A DNA stretch of 64,000 nucleotides from CAZDGV01 sp964505195 (lineage in GTDB: Bacteria; Bacteroidota; Bacteroidia; Chitinophagales; Chitinophagaceae), in the NCBI GenBank assembly GCA_964505195.1, contig CAZDGV010000004.1, positions 41,571 to 105,570 on the forward strand. The letters run 5' to 3'. The notes under the pieces are model-generated. The model had not been told where the DNA came from and ran no database searches. It saw only the letters and a list, made by a program, of their open reading frames with translations. Shown piece after piece: positions 51,274 to 62,200 of this stretch (within the stretch, counting starts at the first letter, position 1; every line of letters starts with the position of its first letter). Made by a program: the position numbers and the translations under genes.

Positions 51274-53679
51274 ATGTGGCAACACTTAGGTAAATGGGTA
51301 ATAAAATATCGGTTGGCAATGTTGCTTGCCGTATTGCTTTCCACCGGTGTGATGGCTTTTTTTGCTGCAAGGGTGCAGATGAGTTACGATTTCGCCAGAG
51401 CCATACCGGTTAGTCACCCCAAATACAAGGAATATCAGGCCTTTAAACAGCAGTTTGGGGAAGACGGCAATTTGCTGGTGCTTGCATTCCAGCACGATGA
51501 TTTTTTTAATCTGGCTTTGTTCAACGATTTTTCGGCCATGCATACATCGCTGCGCAATGTGCCCGGCGTAGAAGATGTGCTGAGTATTCACGAAGCACTG
51601 CAATTGCAAAAAGACAGTGCATCGGAACAGCTTCGTGCGGTGCGAGTTTTTCAGGCACCGTATCTTAACCAGTCGGCACTTGATAGTGCTGCAGGAAAAC
51701 TTTCACAGTTGCCCTTTTACCGTGGGTTGCTTTACAATCCCGACAGCAAAGTATATATGGTAGGCGTGCGCATCAATAAAGATGTGTTGAACTCAAAGAA
51801 GCGCAATGCTACAGTGGAGGGAATTTTAAAACTGTCATCTGCTTTTGGCAAGCAACATAACCTTGAGGTACATAGCAGTGGCTTGCCCATGATACGCACG
51901 GTGATGAGTACCCGCATTGCCGATGAAATGAAACTTTTTTTGCTGGGCTCTGTGCTATTATCTGCGTTTATTTTGCTTTTGTTTTTCCGTTCATTCAGTG
52001 CTACTCTGCTGAGTATGGCAGTGGTTGCGATGGGCGTGGTTTGGAGCATTGGCACCATGGTTTTGTTTGGTTATAAAATTACCCTGCTCAACGCACTCAT
52101 TCCGCCCTTGATTGTAGTGATTGGTATTCCCAACTGCATTTACTTTCTTAATAAATTCCATTCTGAGTATAAGGCCGGTGTTCCAAAGAAGGATGCGTTG
52201 GTAAACATGGTAGGCAGAATGGGCATTGTAACCCTGTTCTGCAATATCGCTGCCGCCATTGGCTTTGCCGTGTTTGCACTTACCGAGAGTGCTATACTGC
52301 GGGAGTTTGGGGTGGTGGCAGGTATTAACATCATGGTGCTGTTTGTGATTTCATTTTTATTTATTCCCTCCGTACTCAGTTATCTCCCTGCACCCAAACG
52401 CCGGCATATTAGATACCTCGAAAACAAGGCGCTCACGCGCACACTGGAAAAAATTGAAACTTGGGTGTTTCATCATCCCAAATACATTTACAGCATTACC
52501 GGTTTGCTTACTCTGGTAGCACTTGTAGGAATTTTACGACTTAAAACGGTGGGATATATTGTTGATGATCTGCCGCAGACAGATAAAATTTATACTGACC
52601 TTAAATTTTTTGAAAAGCATTTTGGTGGGGTGATGCCTTTGGAAATTGTGATCGACACGCGCAAAAAACGTGGTGTTACGCGCAATCTTGAAAACTTAAA
52701 TCGCATTGATTCGCTGGCAGCATTTCTTGCTGCAAGGCCCGAGATGGCGCGGCCGCTGGCGCTTACCGAGGGATTGAAATTTGCAGCACAGGCATACCAT
52801 GATGGCGACAGCAATTATTACGCCATGCCCGGCTCATTCGATTTTGTCTTTCTCAGCAGTTATTTACGCTCGAGCAATAGCGGTGACAGTACAGGCAAAG
52901 GAAATAGTTTTACCAGGTTGTTGAATTCATTCATCGACAAGGAGGGTCAGTTGGCGCGCATTAGCGTAAACATGGCTGATGTAGGCAGCGATAGTTTGCC
53001 TAAAATTTTGGAGACCGTACAGCGAAGAGCCGATGCGTTGTTTAATGCCGATAGCTTGGCCTATGCCGCTGAAATTGCAGGCGGCACTGTACAAAAAGAT
53101 GTCATTGATTCCGCACGTTTGCAGCGTAAGGCAGGCATTCAGCTTACCGGTACCAGTGTAACCTTCCTGGAAGGAAGCCGGTTTATCATCAACGGTCTGA
53201 AAGAAAGTATTTTCTGGGCCTTCCTGCTGATAGCGGCTACTATGCTTTATTTGTTCCGTTCCTTTAAAATTCTAATTGCCTCCCTCATACCCAATATCAT
53301 ACCCCTTATCTACACAGCCGGACTCATGGGGTGGATGGGGGTACCCCTCAAGCCGAGTACCGTACTGGTATTTAGTGTGGCCTTGGGCATAGCAATCGAT
53401 GTTACCATACGCTTTCTGGTCAACTATAAACAGGAACTTCCTCATTATCAGCAACTTGTAGAGCCAACAGTAAAAGGAACCCTGAAGCATACCGGTATTA
53501 GTATAATATATACATCATTGGTATTGGTAGCCGGGTTCATCATTTTTTGCTTTTCCGGTTTCGGAGGTACCCAGGCCCTTGGCTGGCTGACTTCTTTCAC
53601 GCTTTTGGTGGCCATGGCAACCAATTTGGTGTTGTTGCCGGTGATTTTGATGTCTTTTTCAACGCATAAAAAATTATAA
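51274..53679 (+). CDS. RND/MMPL-family membrane transporter
   Basis: This 801-residue protein is a tandem RND-type transporter: a first hydrophobic helix (about 13-32), a large periplasmic loop (about 35-215), five helices (about 220-380), then a second set with loop (about 430-610) and helices (about 630-795). It resembles the MMPL/HpnN/patched-like group, which moves lipids or hydrophobic compounds. No membrane-fusion or outer-membrane partner is next to it. The ATG at 51274 (MWQHLGKWVIKYR) was chosen. It is divergent from porZ. Confidence 0.88.
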   Translation: MWQHLGKWVIKYRLAMLLAVLLSTGVMAFFAARVQMSYDFARAIPVSHPKYKEYQAFKQQFGEDGNLLVLAFQHDDFFNLALFNDFSAMHTSLRNVPGVEDVLSIHEALQLQKDSASEQLRAVRVFQAPYLNQSALDSAAGKLSQLPFYRGLLYNPDSKVYMVGVRINKDVLNSKKRNATVEGILKLSSAFGKQHNLEVHSSGLPMIRTVMSTRIADEMKLFLLGSVLLSAFILLLFFRSFSATLLSMAVVAMGVVWSIGTMVLFGYKITLLNALIPPLIVVIGIPNCIYFLNKFHSEYKAGVPKKDALVNMVGRMGIVTLFCNIAAAIGFAVFALTESAILREFGVVAGINIMVLFVISFLFIPSVLSYLPAPKRRHIRYLENKALTRTLEKIETWVFHHPKYIYSITGLLTLVALVGILRLKTVGYIVDDLPQTDKIYTDLKFFEKHFGGVMPLEIVIDTRKKRGVTRNLENLNRIDSLAAFLAARPEMARPLALTEGLKFAAQAYHDGDSNYYAMPGSFDFVFLSSYLRSSNSGDSTGKGNSFTRLLNSFIDKEGQLARISVNMADVGSDSLPKILETVQRRADALFNADSLAYAAEIAGGTVQKDVIDSARLQRKAGIQLTGTSVTFLEGSRFIINGLKESIFWAFLLIAATMLYLFRSFKILIASLIPNIIPLIYTAGLMGWMGVPLKPSTVLVFSVALGIAIDVTIRFLVNYKQELPHYQQLVEPTVKGTLKHTGISIIYTSLVLVAGFIIFCFSGFGGTQALGWLTSFTLLVAMATNLVLLPVILMSFSTHKKL

Positions 53680-53854
53680 ATCAACAAACAAAGCAGCATT
53701 TTGAATCATGATGCTGTCTCAATATTTTTTGATTATTTAACATATCACCATTAATTTGCAATTCTGTCTAAGATTTTTGGCGAGAAATCGCCACATAATA
53801 TCGATGATAGTATTTAGATCGCTGTTAAATTTTAATTTTTAAACCTAAACGAGT

Positions 53855-56800
53855 ATGAGAAAACATGTACGATTGCTCTTTGCGATGCTCACGATTTTTA
53901 CCGTGCAGGTATTCGCGCAAACCAGAACCATAACAGGTAAGGTTACTGATAAGGACAGCGGCCCCCTGAGTGGAATTTCTGTTACAGTAAAGGGCACTTC
54001 AACAGGTACCGTAACACGTGCTGATGGTACTTTTACACTAACGGTTAACCAAAATGCCCGCACACTGGTGATTTCAGGGGTTGGTTACACTACCCGTGAA
54101 GTAACTGCTTCCGGTTCTTCAGTGAATGTTCAACTGGAAGAAGACACCAAGGCGCTCGAGGATGTGGTAGTTACGGGTTATACAAAAGTTAAAAAATCCG
54201 AATACGCCGGTGCCGTTGCGCGTGTTACCGGAGAGCAGATCAGGAATGTTCCCGTAGCTTCTTTCGATCAATTGTTACAGGGTCGCGCACCCGGTTTAAG
54301 TGTTTTGTCTGGTAGTGGACAGCCTGGTTCCGCAGCGACCGTAATTTTGCGTGGACCTACTTCTATTACAGGTGGAAGCGCACCGCTTTATGTGGTGGAT
54401 GGAATTCCTGTGGAAGCCGGTGTGTTTCAGGGAATTAACCCCAACGATATTGAAAGTGTAGATGTATTGAAAGATGCATCTGCTGCAGCGCTTTACGGTT
54501 CTCGTGGTGCTGCTGGTGTTATTGTAGTAACTACTCGTCGCGGTCAGGCAGGTAAACCTAAGTTTACATACTCTGGTCAGCGTGGTGTTACATTGCGTCC
54601 CGATTTTAACTACCCCATGATGAATACCGATGAGCTACTGAAAGCTCAGGAGCAATTGGGCTTTATTTCTAACGGCGTAACTGTTCCCGGTTGGGTATTG
54701 AGTCCGCTTAACCCTGCAAATATTGCTGGTGGTTCTGGGGTTCAGGCCCTTGCTGCTCAGCGCTTGGATAGCATTAGAAATATTCGCACTAATTGGGATG
54801 ATATCTTCTTCCGTGATGGTGTTTTCGAGCGTCATGAAATTTCTGCCAGTGGTGGTACGGGCAAAACCCGCTTTTTCACTAACCTGGGGTATTATGGTGA
54901 AGATGGAATTACTTACAGAACTGATATGCAGCGTTTGACATGGAGAAATAACATCGATTACTCCGATGATAAGTGGGTGATGTCATTTTCTTCGAATCTA
55001 GGTTATACGAAAAGAAATTTCCAGCAGTCTGATGTGACTAATAGTACAAGAAACCCCTTCTTTGCTACTCGTCTTACTCCCGGTTATATTCCGCTCTATC
55101 GCCCAGGAACCAACCAGCTGAATGTTGGTATTGGTAATCAGTTTGCAGGGCCAAATACATACGAGCGTACAATGCTTTATGATTTGAACTATAATGATCA
55201 GTTGAAATTGGTTACTTCGGCGAACATGAGCTACAAGTTCAATGAGGCGCTTACTGCTTCAGTACTTGCAGGTGCCGACTTCCGCGAAACACAGGGTACT
55301 TCTTTCTCTGATCCCCGCGCATTTGATAATACGGTTTCTACAGATATCCGTTTCCGTACAGGATCTATGTCGGAATCTCTTTCCCGTTTCCTAACCTACA
55401 ATGTACGCGGTACACTGAATTATAGAAAGACTTTTGCTGAGAAGCATGAGATCGACTTATCAGGTGTGGGTGAATACATCAAGGAGAGCTTTAAGTCGTT
55501 GAGCATGACCGGTTTTGGTATCGATCCTCGTCGCCCAAATACATTGGCAGGGATCACTCCGGGAAGCGTACAGAACCAATTAGTTGCCAATATAAGCGGC
55601 AACCGCAGTGAGCGTGCTTATGCTTCTGCTATTGGTTTGGCACGATATACATACAATAAAAAGTATACACTGAACCTTTCTTACCGTTATGATGGTTCTT
55701 CAATCCTTCCTGAAGTTAACAGATACCGCTCCTTCTATTCTGCAGGCGCCATTTGGGACATGAAGAAGGAAAACTGGCTGGCCAATGCTTCCAAAGTAAA
55801 TGAACTGACTGTTCGTGCTACTTATGGTCTTTCTGCCAACGCCCAGAATTTCCCCTTCGGTGATTTCGGATACTTGCCGCAGTACAGCCTCGGTGTGGAT
55901 GGTGCCGGTAACCAAACGCTCGTTGTAAGTGCTTTAGGTAACCCCTTTGGTGATTGGGAGTTTACTTCACAAACTAACATTGGGGTTGACTTTGCTTTCT
56001 TCAACAGGCGCATTTCAGGTAGTGTGGATGTGTATAACAAGCTTACCGAAAAAGCATTCGCAAGTCAGTCGCTTTCACTTACCACCGGCTTCGGATCTAT
56101 TCAGTCAAATGCTGCTAAAATCCGTAACCGTGGGGTAGAATATTTGGTAAACTTCGATGTGGTGCGCAACAGAGATTTTACCTGGACACTGAATGTAAAC
56201 GGTGCTTACAACGAAAACGAAGTGATGAGCCTCGGTCAGGTTGCCAACTTCCAGCAGGGTACTTCACTTATCACCGTTGGATTGCCTCTAGGCAGCCATT
56301 GGGAAGTAGGTTGGGCCGGTGTTGAGCCAGCTTCAGGTCGTCCGCTGTTCCTTGATCTTTATGGTAACGTAACCAATACTTACAGTACTGCCAACCGCGT
56401 ACAAAACTTCGGGACATTCTATGCTCCCTGGATCGGCGGTTTTGGTTCTACCCTCAAATACAAAGGTTTAGTATTTGAAGCGTTCTTCAATTATCAGGAA
56501 GGTGCAACTCGTTTAAATAACCTCGAGTTTTTTGTTGAGAATCCAGGTGGCTTCCTGCCCGCTCAAATTGGTCAGGCTCAGGCAATGCGTTTCTGGCGCT
56601 TTCCTGGCGATATCACCGCCAATGTTCAGAGCCCCTTATTCCAAAATCAGTTTTCTTCAAAGTACATTCAGGACGCGTCTTTCCTTCGCTTGCGTACGGT
56701 TACTTTGGGATACACAGTACCCAAAAACTTTTTGGAGAAAATCAAATTTGTTTCCAGCGCACGTCTCTATGCAACCGGCCAAAACCTGTTGACATGGACT

Positions 56801-56899
56801 AATTGGAAGGGCTATGATCCAGAAGATAATAACAATATCTCCCTGTCTGAATTCCCCAATCCCAGAACTGTTACCGTGGGTCTTGACATTACATTCTAA
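53855..56899 (+). CDS. SusC/RagA-family TonB-dependent outer-membrane transporter (unit 1)
   Basis: The 1014-residue protein has a signal peptide (1-21, VFA-QT). A carboxypeptidase-regulatory-like domain comes first (about 24-100; ITGKVTDKDSGPLSGISVTVKG), followed by the plug (about 115-235; VPVASFDQLLQGRAPG and DIESVDVLKDASAAALYGSRGAAGVIVVTT). The 22-strand barrel ends in RTVTVGLDITF with terminal Phe. It imports glycan or peptide ligands with its SusD partner 11 bp downstream. The 175-bp upstream region has no promoter box that I trust; its last 14 bases match those before the second susC. Confidence 0.93.
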   Translation: MRKHVRLLFAMLTIFTVQVFAQTRTITGKVTDKDSGPLSGISVTVKGTSTGTVTRADGTFTLTVNQNARTLVISGVGYTTREVTASGSSVNVQLEEDTKALEDVVVTGYTKVKKSEYAGAVARVTGEQIRNVPVASFDQLLQGRAPGLSVLSGSGQPGSAATVILRGPTSITGGSAPLYVVDGIPVEAGVFQGINPNDIESVDVLKDASAAALYGSRGAAGVIVVTTRRGQAGKPKFTYSGQRGVTLRPDFNYPMMNTDELLKAQEQLGFISNGVTVPGWVLSPLNPANIAGGSGVQALAAQRLDSIRNIRTNWDDIFFRDGVFERHEISASGGTGKTRFFTNLGYYGEDGITYRTDMQRLTWRNNIDYSDDKWVMSFSSNLGYTKRNFQQSDVTNSTRNPFFATRLTPGYIPLYRPGTNQLNVGIGNQFAGPNTYERTMLYDLNYNDQLKLVTSANMSYKFNEALTASVLAGADFRETQGTSFSDPRAFDNTVSTDIRFRTGSMSESLSRFLTYNVRGTLNYRKTFAEKHEIDLSGVGEYIKESFKSLSMTGFGIDPRRPNTLAGITPGSVQNQLVANISGNRSERAYASAIGLARYTYNKKYTLNLSYRYDGSSILPEVNRYRSFYSAGAIWDMKKENWLANASKVNELTVRATYGLSANAQNFPFGDFGYLPQYSLGVDGAGNQTLVVSALGNPFGDWEFTSQTNIGVDFAFFNRRISGSVDVYNKLTEKAFASQSLSLTTGFGSIQSNAAKIRNRGVEYLVNFDVVRNRDFTWTLNVNGAYNENEVMSLGQVANFQQGTSLITVGLPLGSHWEVGWAGVEPASGRPLFLDLYGNVTNTYSTANRVQNFGTFYAPWIGGFGSTLKYKGLVFEAFFNYQEGATRLNNLEFFVENPGGFLPAQIGQAQAMRFWRFPGDITANVQSPLFQNQFSSKYIQDASFLRLRTVTLGYTVPKNFLEKIKFVSSARLYATGQNLLTWTNWKGYDPEDNNNISLSEFPNPRTVTVGLDITF

Positions 56900-56910
56900 C
56901 TGATTAAATC

Positions 56911-58347
56911 ATGATGAAAATGAAAAATAAAATATTTATAATCGGAATGCTCGCAATGTCTTCGGTTGTATTTACGGGTTGCAAAAAGGAGCTCGACTTA
57001 TTGCCAACCGACAGCATCGTTGAGGCCAATGCCTTTCAGAGCGTAGCAGATTTACAGCGTGGTTTGAATACCGTTTATGCTCGTTACAATAACTATGAGA
57101 ACACAATGTTTCTAGGTTCTGTAGCGAGTGATGAGGCTAAATTTGGTAGAGACAATGGCGGACAGGGACAATTTGTGTTCCGTTACCAGTACAATGCTGA
57201 TCCTACTACGGGCGGTGATGCAGCTGCGGGTTGGGGTGGTTTTTACAGTATGCTCGAATTCTGTAACCGCACCTTGGGAAAGATTGATGAAGTGCCTGCA
57301 GCAAATTCAGCCGAACAGGCTCAAAAGCCTATTATTCGTTCTCAACTGCTCGTATTGCGTGCGGCTGCACATTTTGAACTGCTGATTCGCTTTTCACGTG
57401 GCCAGTACAATCCTTCAGATTTATGTGTGCCTGTTCGCACTTCATCTGGTGAATTGTTTATTACCCCCGCCCGTAATACTTCCGGTGAGGTGATGGCGCA
57501 AATTGAAGCAGATATTGCTAGCGCCTTGGCACTTATGCCTGCTGTTACGCCGGCAAACTTTAATGATGTCACTTTCAATAGAATCAATACTACTGCGCTG
57601 CTAGCGCGTATTGCACTCTGGAAGCGTGAGTGGCAGCGTGCTGCTGATTTTGCTAATACTGTGATAACTTCAAGTGTAAGGCCGCTTGCTTCTACTGCTG
57701 CTGCTTTTACTGGAATTTGGGATGACAGCAATCTCAGTTCGGAAGTATTGTTCCGTATAAAGCGCAATTCACCAGGTATTGGTAATACATGGCTCACCAC
57801 AGGTAACCTGATACATTTCAGTCCTACCGATAAGCTACGTGCTGCATATGATGCAACCAACGATATTCGCTTTGCTACTTATATCGGTCAGAGCGGAACC
57901 GCATGGTTCATCAGAAAGTATCTCGGTTCTGTGTTGGGAGGCCGTATTAATGACGTTAAAGTGTTGCGTATTTCTGAGATGCATCTTATCCGTGCCGAAG
58001 CACTTGCAGAACTTTCAGCTGCTGCAGGCGATGCGAATTTTACTGCTGCCGCAGCAGAGTTGAATCTGCTTCGCAGCCGTCGTATTACCGGATATGTGAA
58101 TCAAAACTTTACAAGCAGACAGGAATTGATAGATGCCGTGCTTAACGAGCGTTTCCGTGAGCTATGCTTTGAAGGTTTCCGTTTTTGGGATCATAAGCGT
58201 AGAGCACTTCCCATCACACGCCTTGCTTCAGACGTAGATGGCACGAATTGGCTTACTTTGCCGGCTGATAATTTCCGCTTTGCAATGCCTATCCCTGTCG
58301 GAGAAATTCAGGCCAATCCTAATATGGTGCAAAATCCTGGTTATTAA
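56911..58347 (+). CDS. SusD/RagB-family lipoprotein (unit 1)
   Basis: A 478-residue surface lipoprotein with lipobox TGC (Cys24). The mature N-terminus KKELDLLPTDSIVEANAFQSVADLQRGLNTVYARY and the C-terminal RELCFEGFRFWDHKRR and PIPVGEIQANPNMVQNPGY are standard. TPR-like helices hold a ligand-binding lid over SusC. The ligand cannot be inferred from the sequence. Confidence 0.93.
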   Translation: MMKMKNKIFIIGMLAMSSVVFTGCKKELDLLPTDSIVEANAFQSVADLQRGLNTVYARYNNYENTMFLGSVASDEAKFGRDNGGQGQFVFRYQYNADPTTGGDAAAGWGGFYSMLEFCNRTLGKIDEVPAANSAEQAQKPIIRSQLLVLRAAAHFELLIRFSRGQYNPSDLCVPVRTSSGELFITPARNTSGEVMAQIEADIASALALMPAVTPANFNDVTFNRINTTALLARIALWKREWQRAADFANTVITSSVRPLASTAAAFTGIWDDSNLSSEVLFRIKRNSPGIGNTWLTTGNLIHFSPTDKLRAAYDATNDIRFATYIGQSGTAWFIRKYLGSVLGGRINDVKVLRISEMHLIRAEALAELSAAAGDANFTAAAAELNLLRSRRITGYVNQNFTSRQELIDAVLNERFRELCFEGFRFWDHKRRALPITRLASDVDGTNWLTLPADNFRFAMPIPVGEIQANPNMVQNPGY

Positions 58348-58368
58348 CTCTATTAAAAATTAAGTGCA

Positions 58369-59091
58369 ATGAAAAAATTACTCATCATATGTACATTGGC
58401 TGCTGTCGGTTTCAGCGCCTGTGAAAAGAAAAACGACGATCCCAAGGTGTTTGCCAGCGTGGCCGTGATTCATGCATCTCCCGGTTCTCCTGCCGTTGAA
58501 GTTTACAGGGATACGGTAAGAGCACGTTTCTCAGTAGGAACCATTGGCTATCTTGCTTCATCAGGATATTTAGGTATTGAGCCTGGTCTTCGCAGACTGG
58601 AAGTAAGAACCGCGGTTGCTCCCATTGCCACTGTGCTTACACGCAGCGGTGACCAATTCAATGCAGGCGATATCTATTCTTACTTTGTATATGATACTGT
58701 AACGAACGGAACAGTTCGTTCGTTTCGTGTAAAAGATGATCTTACGCCTCCCGCTGGTCTAACCACCAAAGTGCGTTTCTTCCACCTTGCGCCCAATGCG
58801 CCTGCAGTGGATGTAACCTTTCTGCGCACGGGTGTTGCACCGGCAGATAGTGTAACGCTAACGAACCGTCCATACGTTGGGAATGCGCCACAGCAGTCGC
58901 AGCTCGACAGTTGGGCAAATTTCACTACCATGCCTAGCGGAAACTATCAAATACGCGTAAAACTCGCTGGTACTCAAACAGTTGTATTAGCTGCAAATAC
59001 CAGTTTCGGCGCTAACCGTGTCGCTACTGTGTTTGCTTCAGGAACCGCCCGTGGTGTTGCGCTGGGAGCAGGCGTACACCGAAACTTTTAA
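58369..59091 (+). CDS. DUF4397-domain lipoprotein (unit 1)
   Basis: A 240-residue lipoprotein (FSAC, Cys18). Two beta-rich repeats carry the family pattern: SVAVIHASPGSPAVEVYRD and KVRFFHLAPNAPAVDVTFLR, each with ARV..HASPxAPxVDV-like spacing. It is the third gene of the SusCD operon, 21 bp after susD and just before a strong terminator. It may be a surface glycan- or protein-binding accessory, like SusE/F-position proteins, but no binding activity is known for this domain. Confidence 0.83.
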   Translation: MKKLLIICTLAAVGFSACEKKNDDPKVFASVAVIHASPGSPAVEVYRDTVRARFSVGTIGYLASSGYLGIEPGLRRLEVRTAVAPIATVLTRSGDQFNAGDIYSYFVYDTVTNGTVRSFRVKDDLTPPAGLTTKVRFFHLAPNAPAVDVTFLRTGVAPADSVTLTNRPYVGNAPQQSQLDSWANFTTMPSGNYQIRVKLAGTQTVVLAANTSFGANRVATVFASGTARGVALGAGVHRNF

Positions 59092-59106
59092 TTTTTCAAA
59101 CGAAAT

Positions 59107-59137
59107 AAAAAAAGGCTGCTAAATGCAGCCTTTTTTT
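59107..59137 (+). terminator. intrinsic terminator after SusCD unit 1
   Basis: GGCTGC (59114-59119) and GCAGCC (59125-59130) pair around TAAAT, flanked by seven A and seven T that extend the stem and give the T run. Confidence 0.9.
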
Positions 59138-59256
59138 ATGTGCGTGTGTCTTTTTTGTGCAATTATGCTACATTTTGTAAAATTGCAAATCATTCTACTT
59201 CTTAATCTATTAAGATCTGAACTTTTACTTTTTTATTATTTAAAACCTAAGCGAGT

Positions 59257-62200
59257 ATGAGAAAACTTGTATGTATGTTCTTGGCGCTTCTTATCAGCTC
59301 AACGCAGCTGCTGGCGCAGGAAAGAGTGGTTACGGGAAAGGTAACCGATGAAAAAGACGGAGCTCCTTTAGCCGGAGTTTCGGTATCTATTAAAGGGAGC
59401 AAACTTGGTACAACAACCCTGGTAGATGGCAGCTTCCGAATCAGTGTTCCGAATGATGCGAAAACATTGGTTTTTTCTTTCATTAATTATGGTACCAAAG
59501 AAGTGTCTCTTACTGGAAAAACCGATGTATCGGTTCAGCTAATCAATGAAGAAAGAGCCATGTCGGAAGTAGTGGTTGTGGGTTTTGGTACAGTGCGCAA
59601 GAAAGATGTTACTGCATCTGTTGCAACCATTGGTGCCGATAAAATCCGTAACGTACCGGTACAAAGTTTTGAACAGGCCCTTAGTGGTAAAGCAGCCGGT
59701 TTGAATGTAACGCTACCCAACGGTGTGCTGAATAACCCTCCTGTTATTCGTGTACGTGGTGTGAACTCCATACAAGGTTCTTCATTTCCGCTGGTAGTAA
59801 TTGACGGTGTTCCTGTTTTTACAGGAGATATCTCCACCAACCTCAGTGCCAACAACGTATTGGGTAACCTTAACCCTGCAGATATCGAGGATATTCAGGT
59901 GTTGAAGGATGCTGCCGCTGCTGCGATTTATGGTAGCCGTGCTGCAAATGGTGTTATGATTATCACTACCAAAAAAGGAAAGAGTGGTAAAGCAAAAGTG
60001 AATTATGATGTTTGGGCAGGCTGGACAAAGCCTTTCAAACTTTTTGATGTGTTGAACGCTCAAGATTATGTAAACATCAAAAATGAAGCAATCCGCAACC
60101 TCAATGCTCCAGTTTTCTCTGGTCACGTGCCTGGCGCACCGCTGTTTTTTATGGATACGATTAACGGCAGACCGGTTGACACTAGATGGGCAGATGAAGT
60201 TTACCAAACAGGTTTTCAGCACAATCATAACCTGAGTGTTTCCGGTGCCAACGCTGGTACAAAATATTTTTTCAGCGTGAACTATACCGATCAGCAGGGT
60301 ATGATTCAAACCAATAACTTCAAGAGATATCAGATGCGTATGAACCTTGAGCAAAAGGTGAACAACTGGTTGTCTGTTGGAGGTAATTTCAATTTCAGCC
60401 GTGGTGCTACCACATCTCCCAGTACCGGATCATTGCCCGGCACTCCGTTCAATACCGCCGGCGCTGCACGTTTAGCCTTTGTAACTGCTCCCAACGTATC
60501 TCCATATTTGGCTGATGGTCGCTACAATATTATGGGCATCGACAATCCGACACTTCGTAACTCACTCAACCAGGTTGGCCGTAACAGGAACCTGATCAAC
60601 TCCGGTTTCCTGAACCCTGCCATGATTCGTGACTTAAACAGAATATCTTCCATTTCTGATCAGTTGCAGGGAACCATTTTTGCAGATCTGAAACTTGCAA
60701 AGGGACTTACATTCCGCTCTCAGTATGGTGTAAACTGGACAACTACAGAAGATGTAACCTTCTACAACAGCCTCCATGGCGATGGTATTCAAAATACCTC
60801 CACCACTTCAGACGACGGTTTGGCATTTAACATTCTTGGCAAGTACAATGTCTCAAACTTCCAGAATTACCTGACTTATAATTTTAATATCAAGGACAAC
60901 CATAATTTCAACGTAACTGCAGGTTCTGAAGAGCAGCGTAATTTAATTGACCGTTGGGGTTCGCAGCGCTCAGGTCTTACCGACCAGTTTTTTAATGAGT
61001 TCCAAGGCAACTATACCATTAACGACAACCCTCCTGGTAACCTCATCACCGAAAACTACCTGCTTTCATTTTTCGGTCGCGTAAACTATAATTTCAAGAA
61101 TCGTTACTTCTTCAGTGCTACAGTTCGTCGCGATGGATATTCTGCTTTTGCTGAAGGAAAGAAGTGGGGTAATTTCTATGGTGGTTCTGCTGCCTGGAAT
61201 GTTTCAGACGAAGCATTTTGGAAGGGAGGCATTACCAAGGTGCTTAACTCTTTCAGATTACGCGCCAGCTACGGTCAGGTGGGTAACCTCTCTGCCGTAG
61301 GAAACTTCGCAAGTCTTTCTACATTCGGTTCTGCTCAGTATGGCTTGGGTTACCCCACGCTGTTCTTCAACCAGGCCGGAAACAAAGACCTTACCTGGGA
61401 AACTTCAACCAAGTTTGATGCAGGATTTCAGTTTGGATTATTCAATGACCGCATCACCGGTGAATTCGCCTACTATAATACCGACCTCACCAACCTGATT
61501 ATCAGTCGCCCGCTTCCCTCTAGCATGGGTGTACCTGGCAATTCAATCACTGCGAACGCAGCCAGCATGTTCAACCGTGGTATTGAGTTGACATTAAATG
61601 CCAAAGTGATTGAAAGCAAGGATTTCAGCTGGAGCACAAGTTTCAATATCACCACACAAGAAAATGAAGTGACTGCACTAGCTCCTGGCGTTTCGGAAAT
61701 TATTGGTACTACACAGCTCGAGCGTACCAATATTACCAGAGTGGGTATTCCTATCGGAAGCTTCTTTGTGGTAAAGTCGGCAGGGGTTGATCCCGCTACC
61801 GGACGTCGTATTTTCCTGGATGCACAGGGTCGTCAGGTATTCTTCAACTTTGCTGAGCCTGTAGCTACTCGTTGGCGCTATGCAGACGGTTCTGTTGCTC
61901 CTCCCATCAGTCTTGCTGCAGATGGACAGGTTGCAGGTAGTGCACTGCCGACAGCTTACGGGGGCATTATCAATAATTTCTATTACAAAGGCTTTGATGT
62001 TACTATCGATGCGTTCTACAGCTTAGGCAACTATGTATACTTTGGTTCACGTGCAGGTATGCTCGATCAGCGTTTCTGGAACAACTTCCAGGAAGTGAAA
62101 GATCGTTGGACCAAGCCAGGGGATGTTACCGATATCCCCCGTATCGTATACAACGATAACATATCAAACGGTTCGGCCATTCCCATGGATATCAACCTCT

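Noticed and set aside
59154..59177. TTTG ... TACATTTTG before the second susC as a promoter
   Set aside because: The boxes are only 11 nt apart and the -7 element has one extra base, so it does not fit the consensus.
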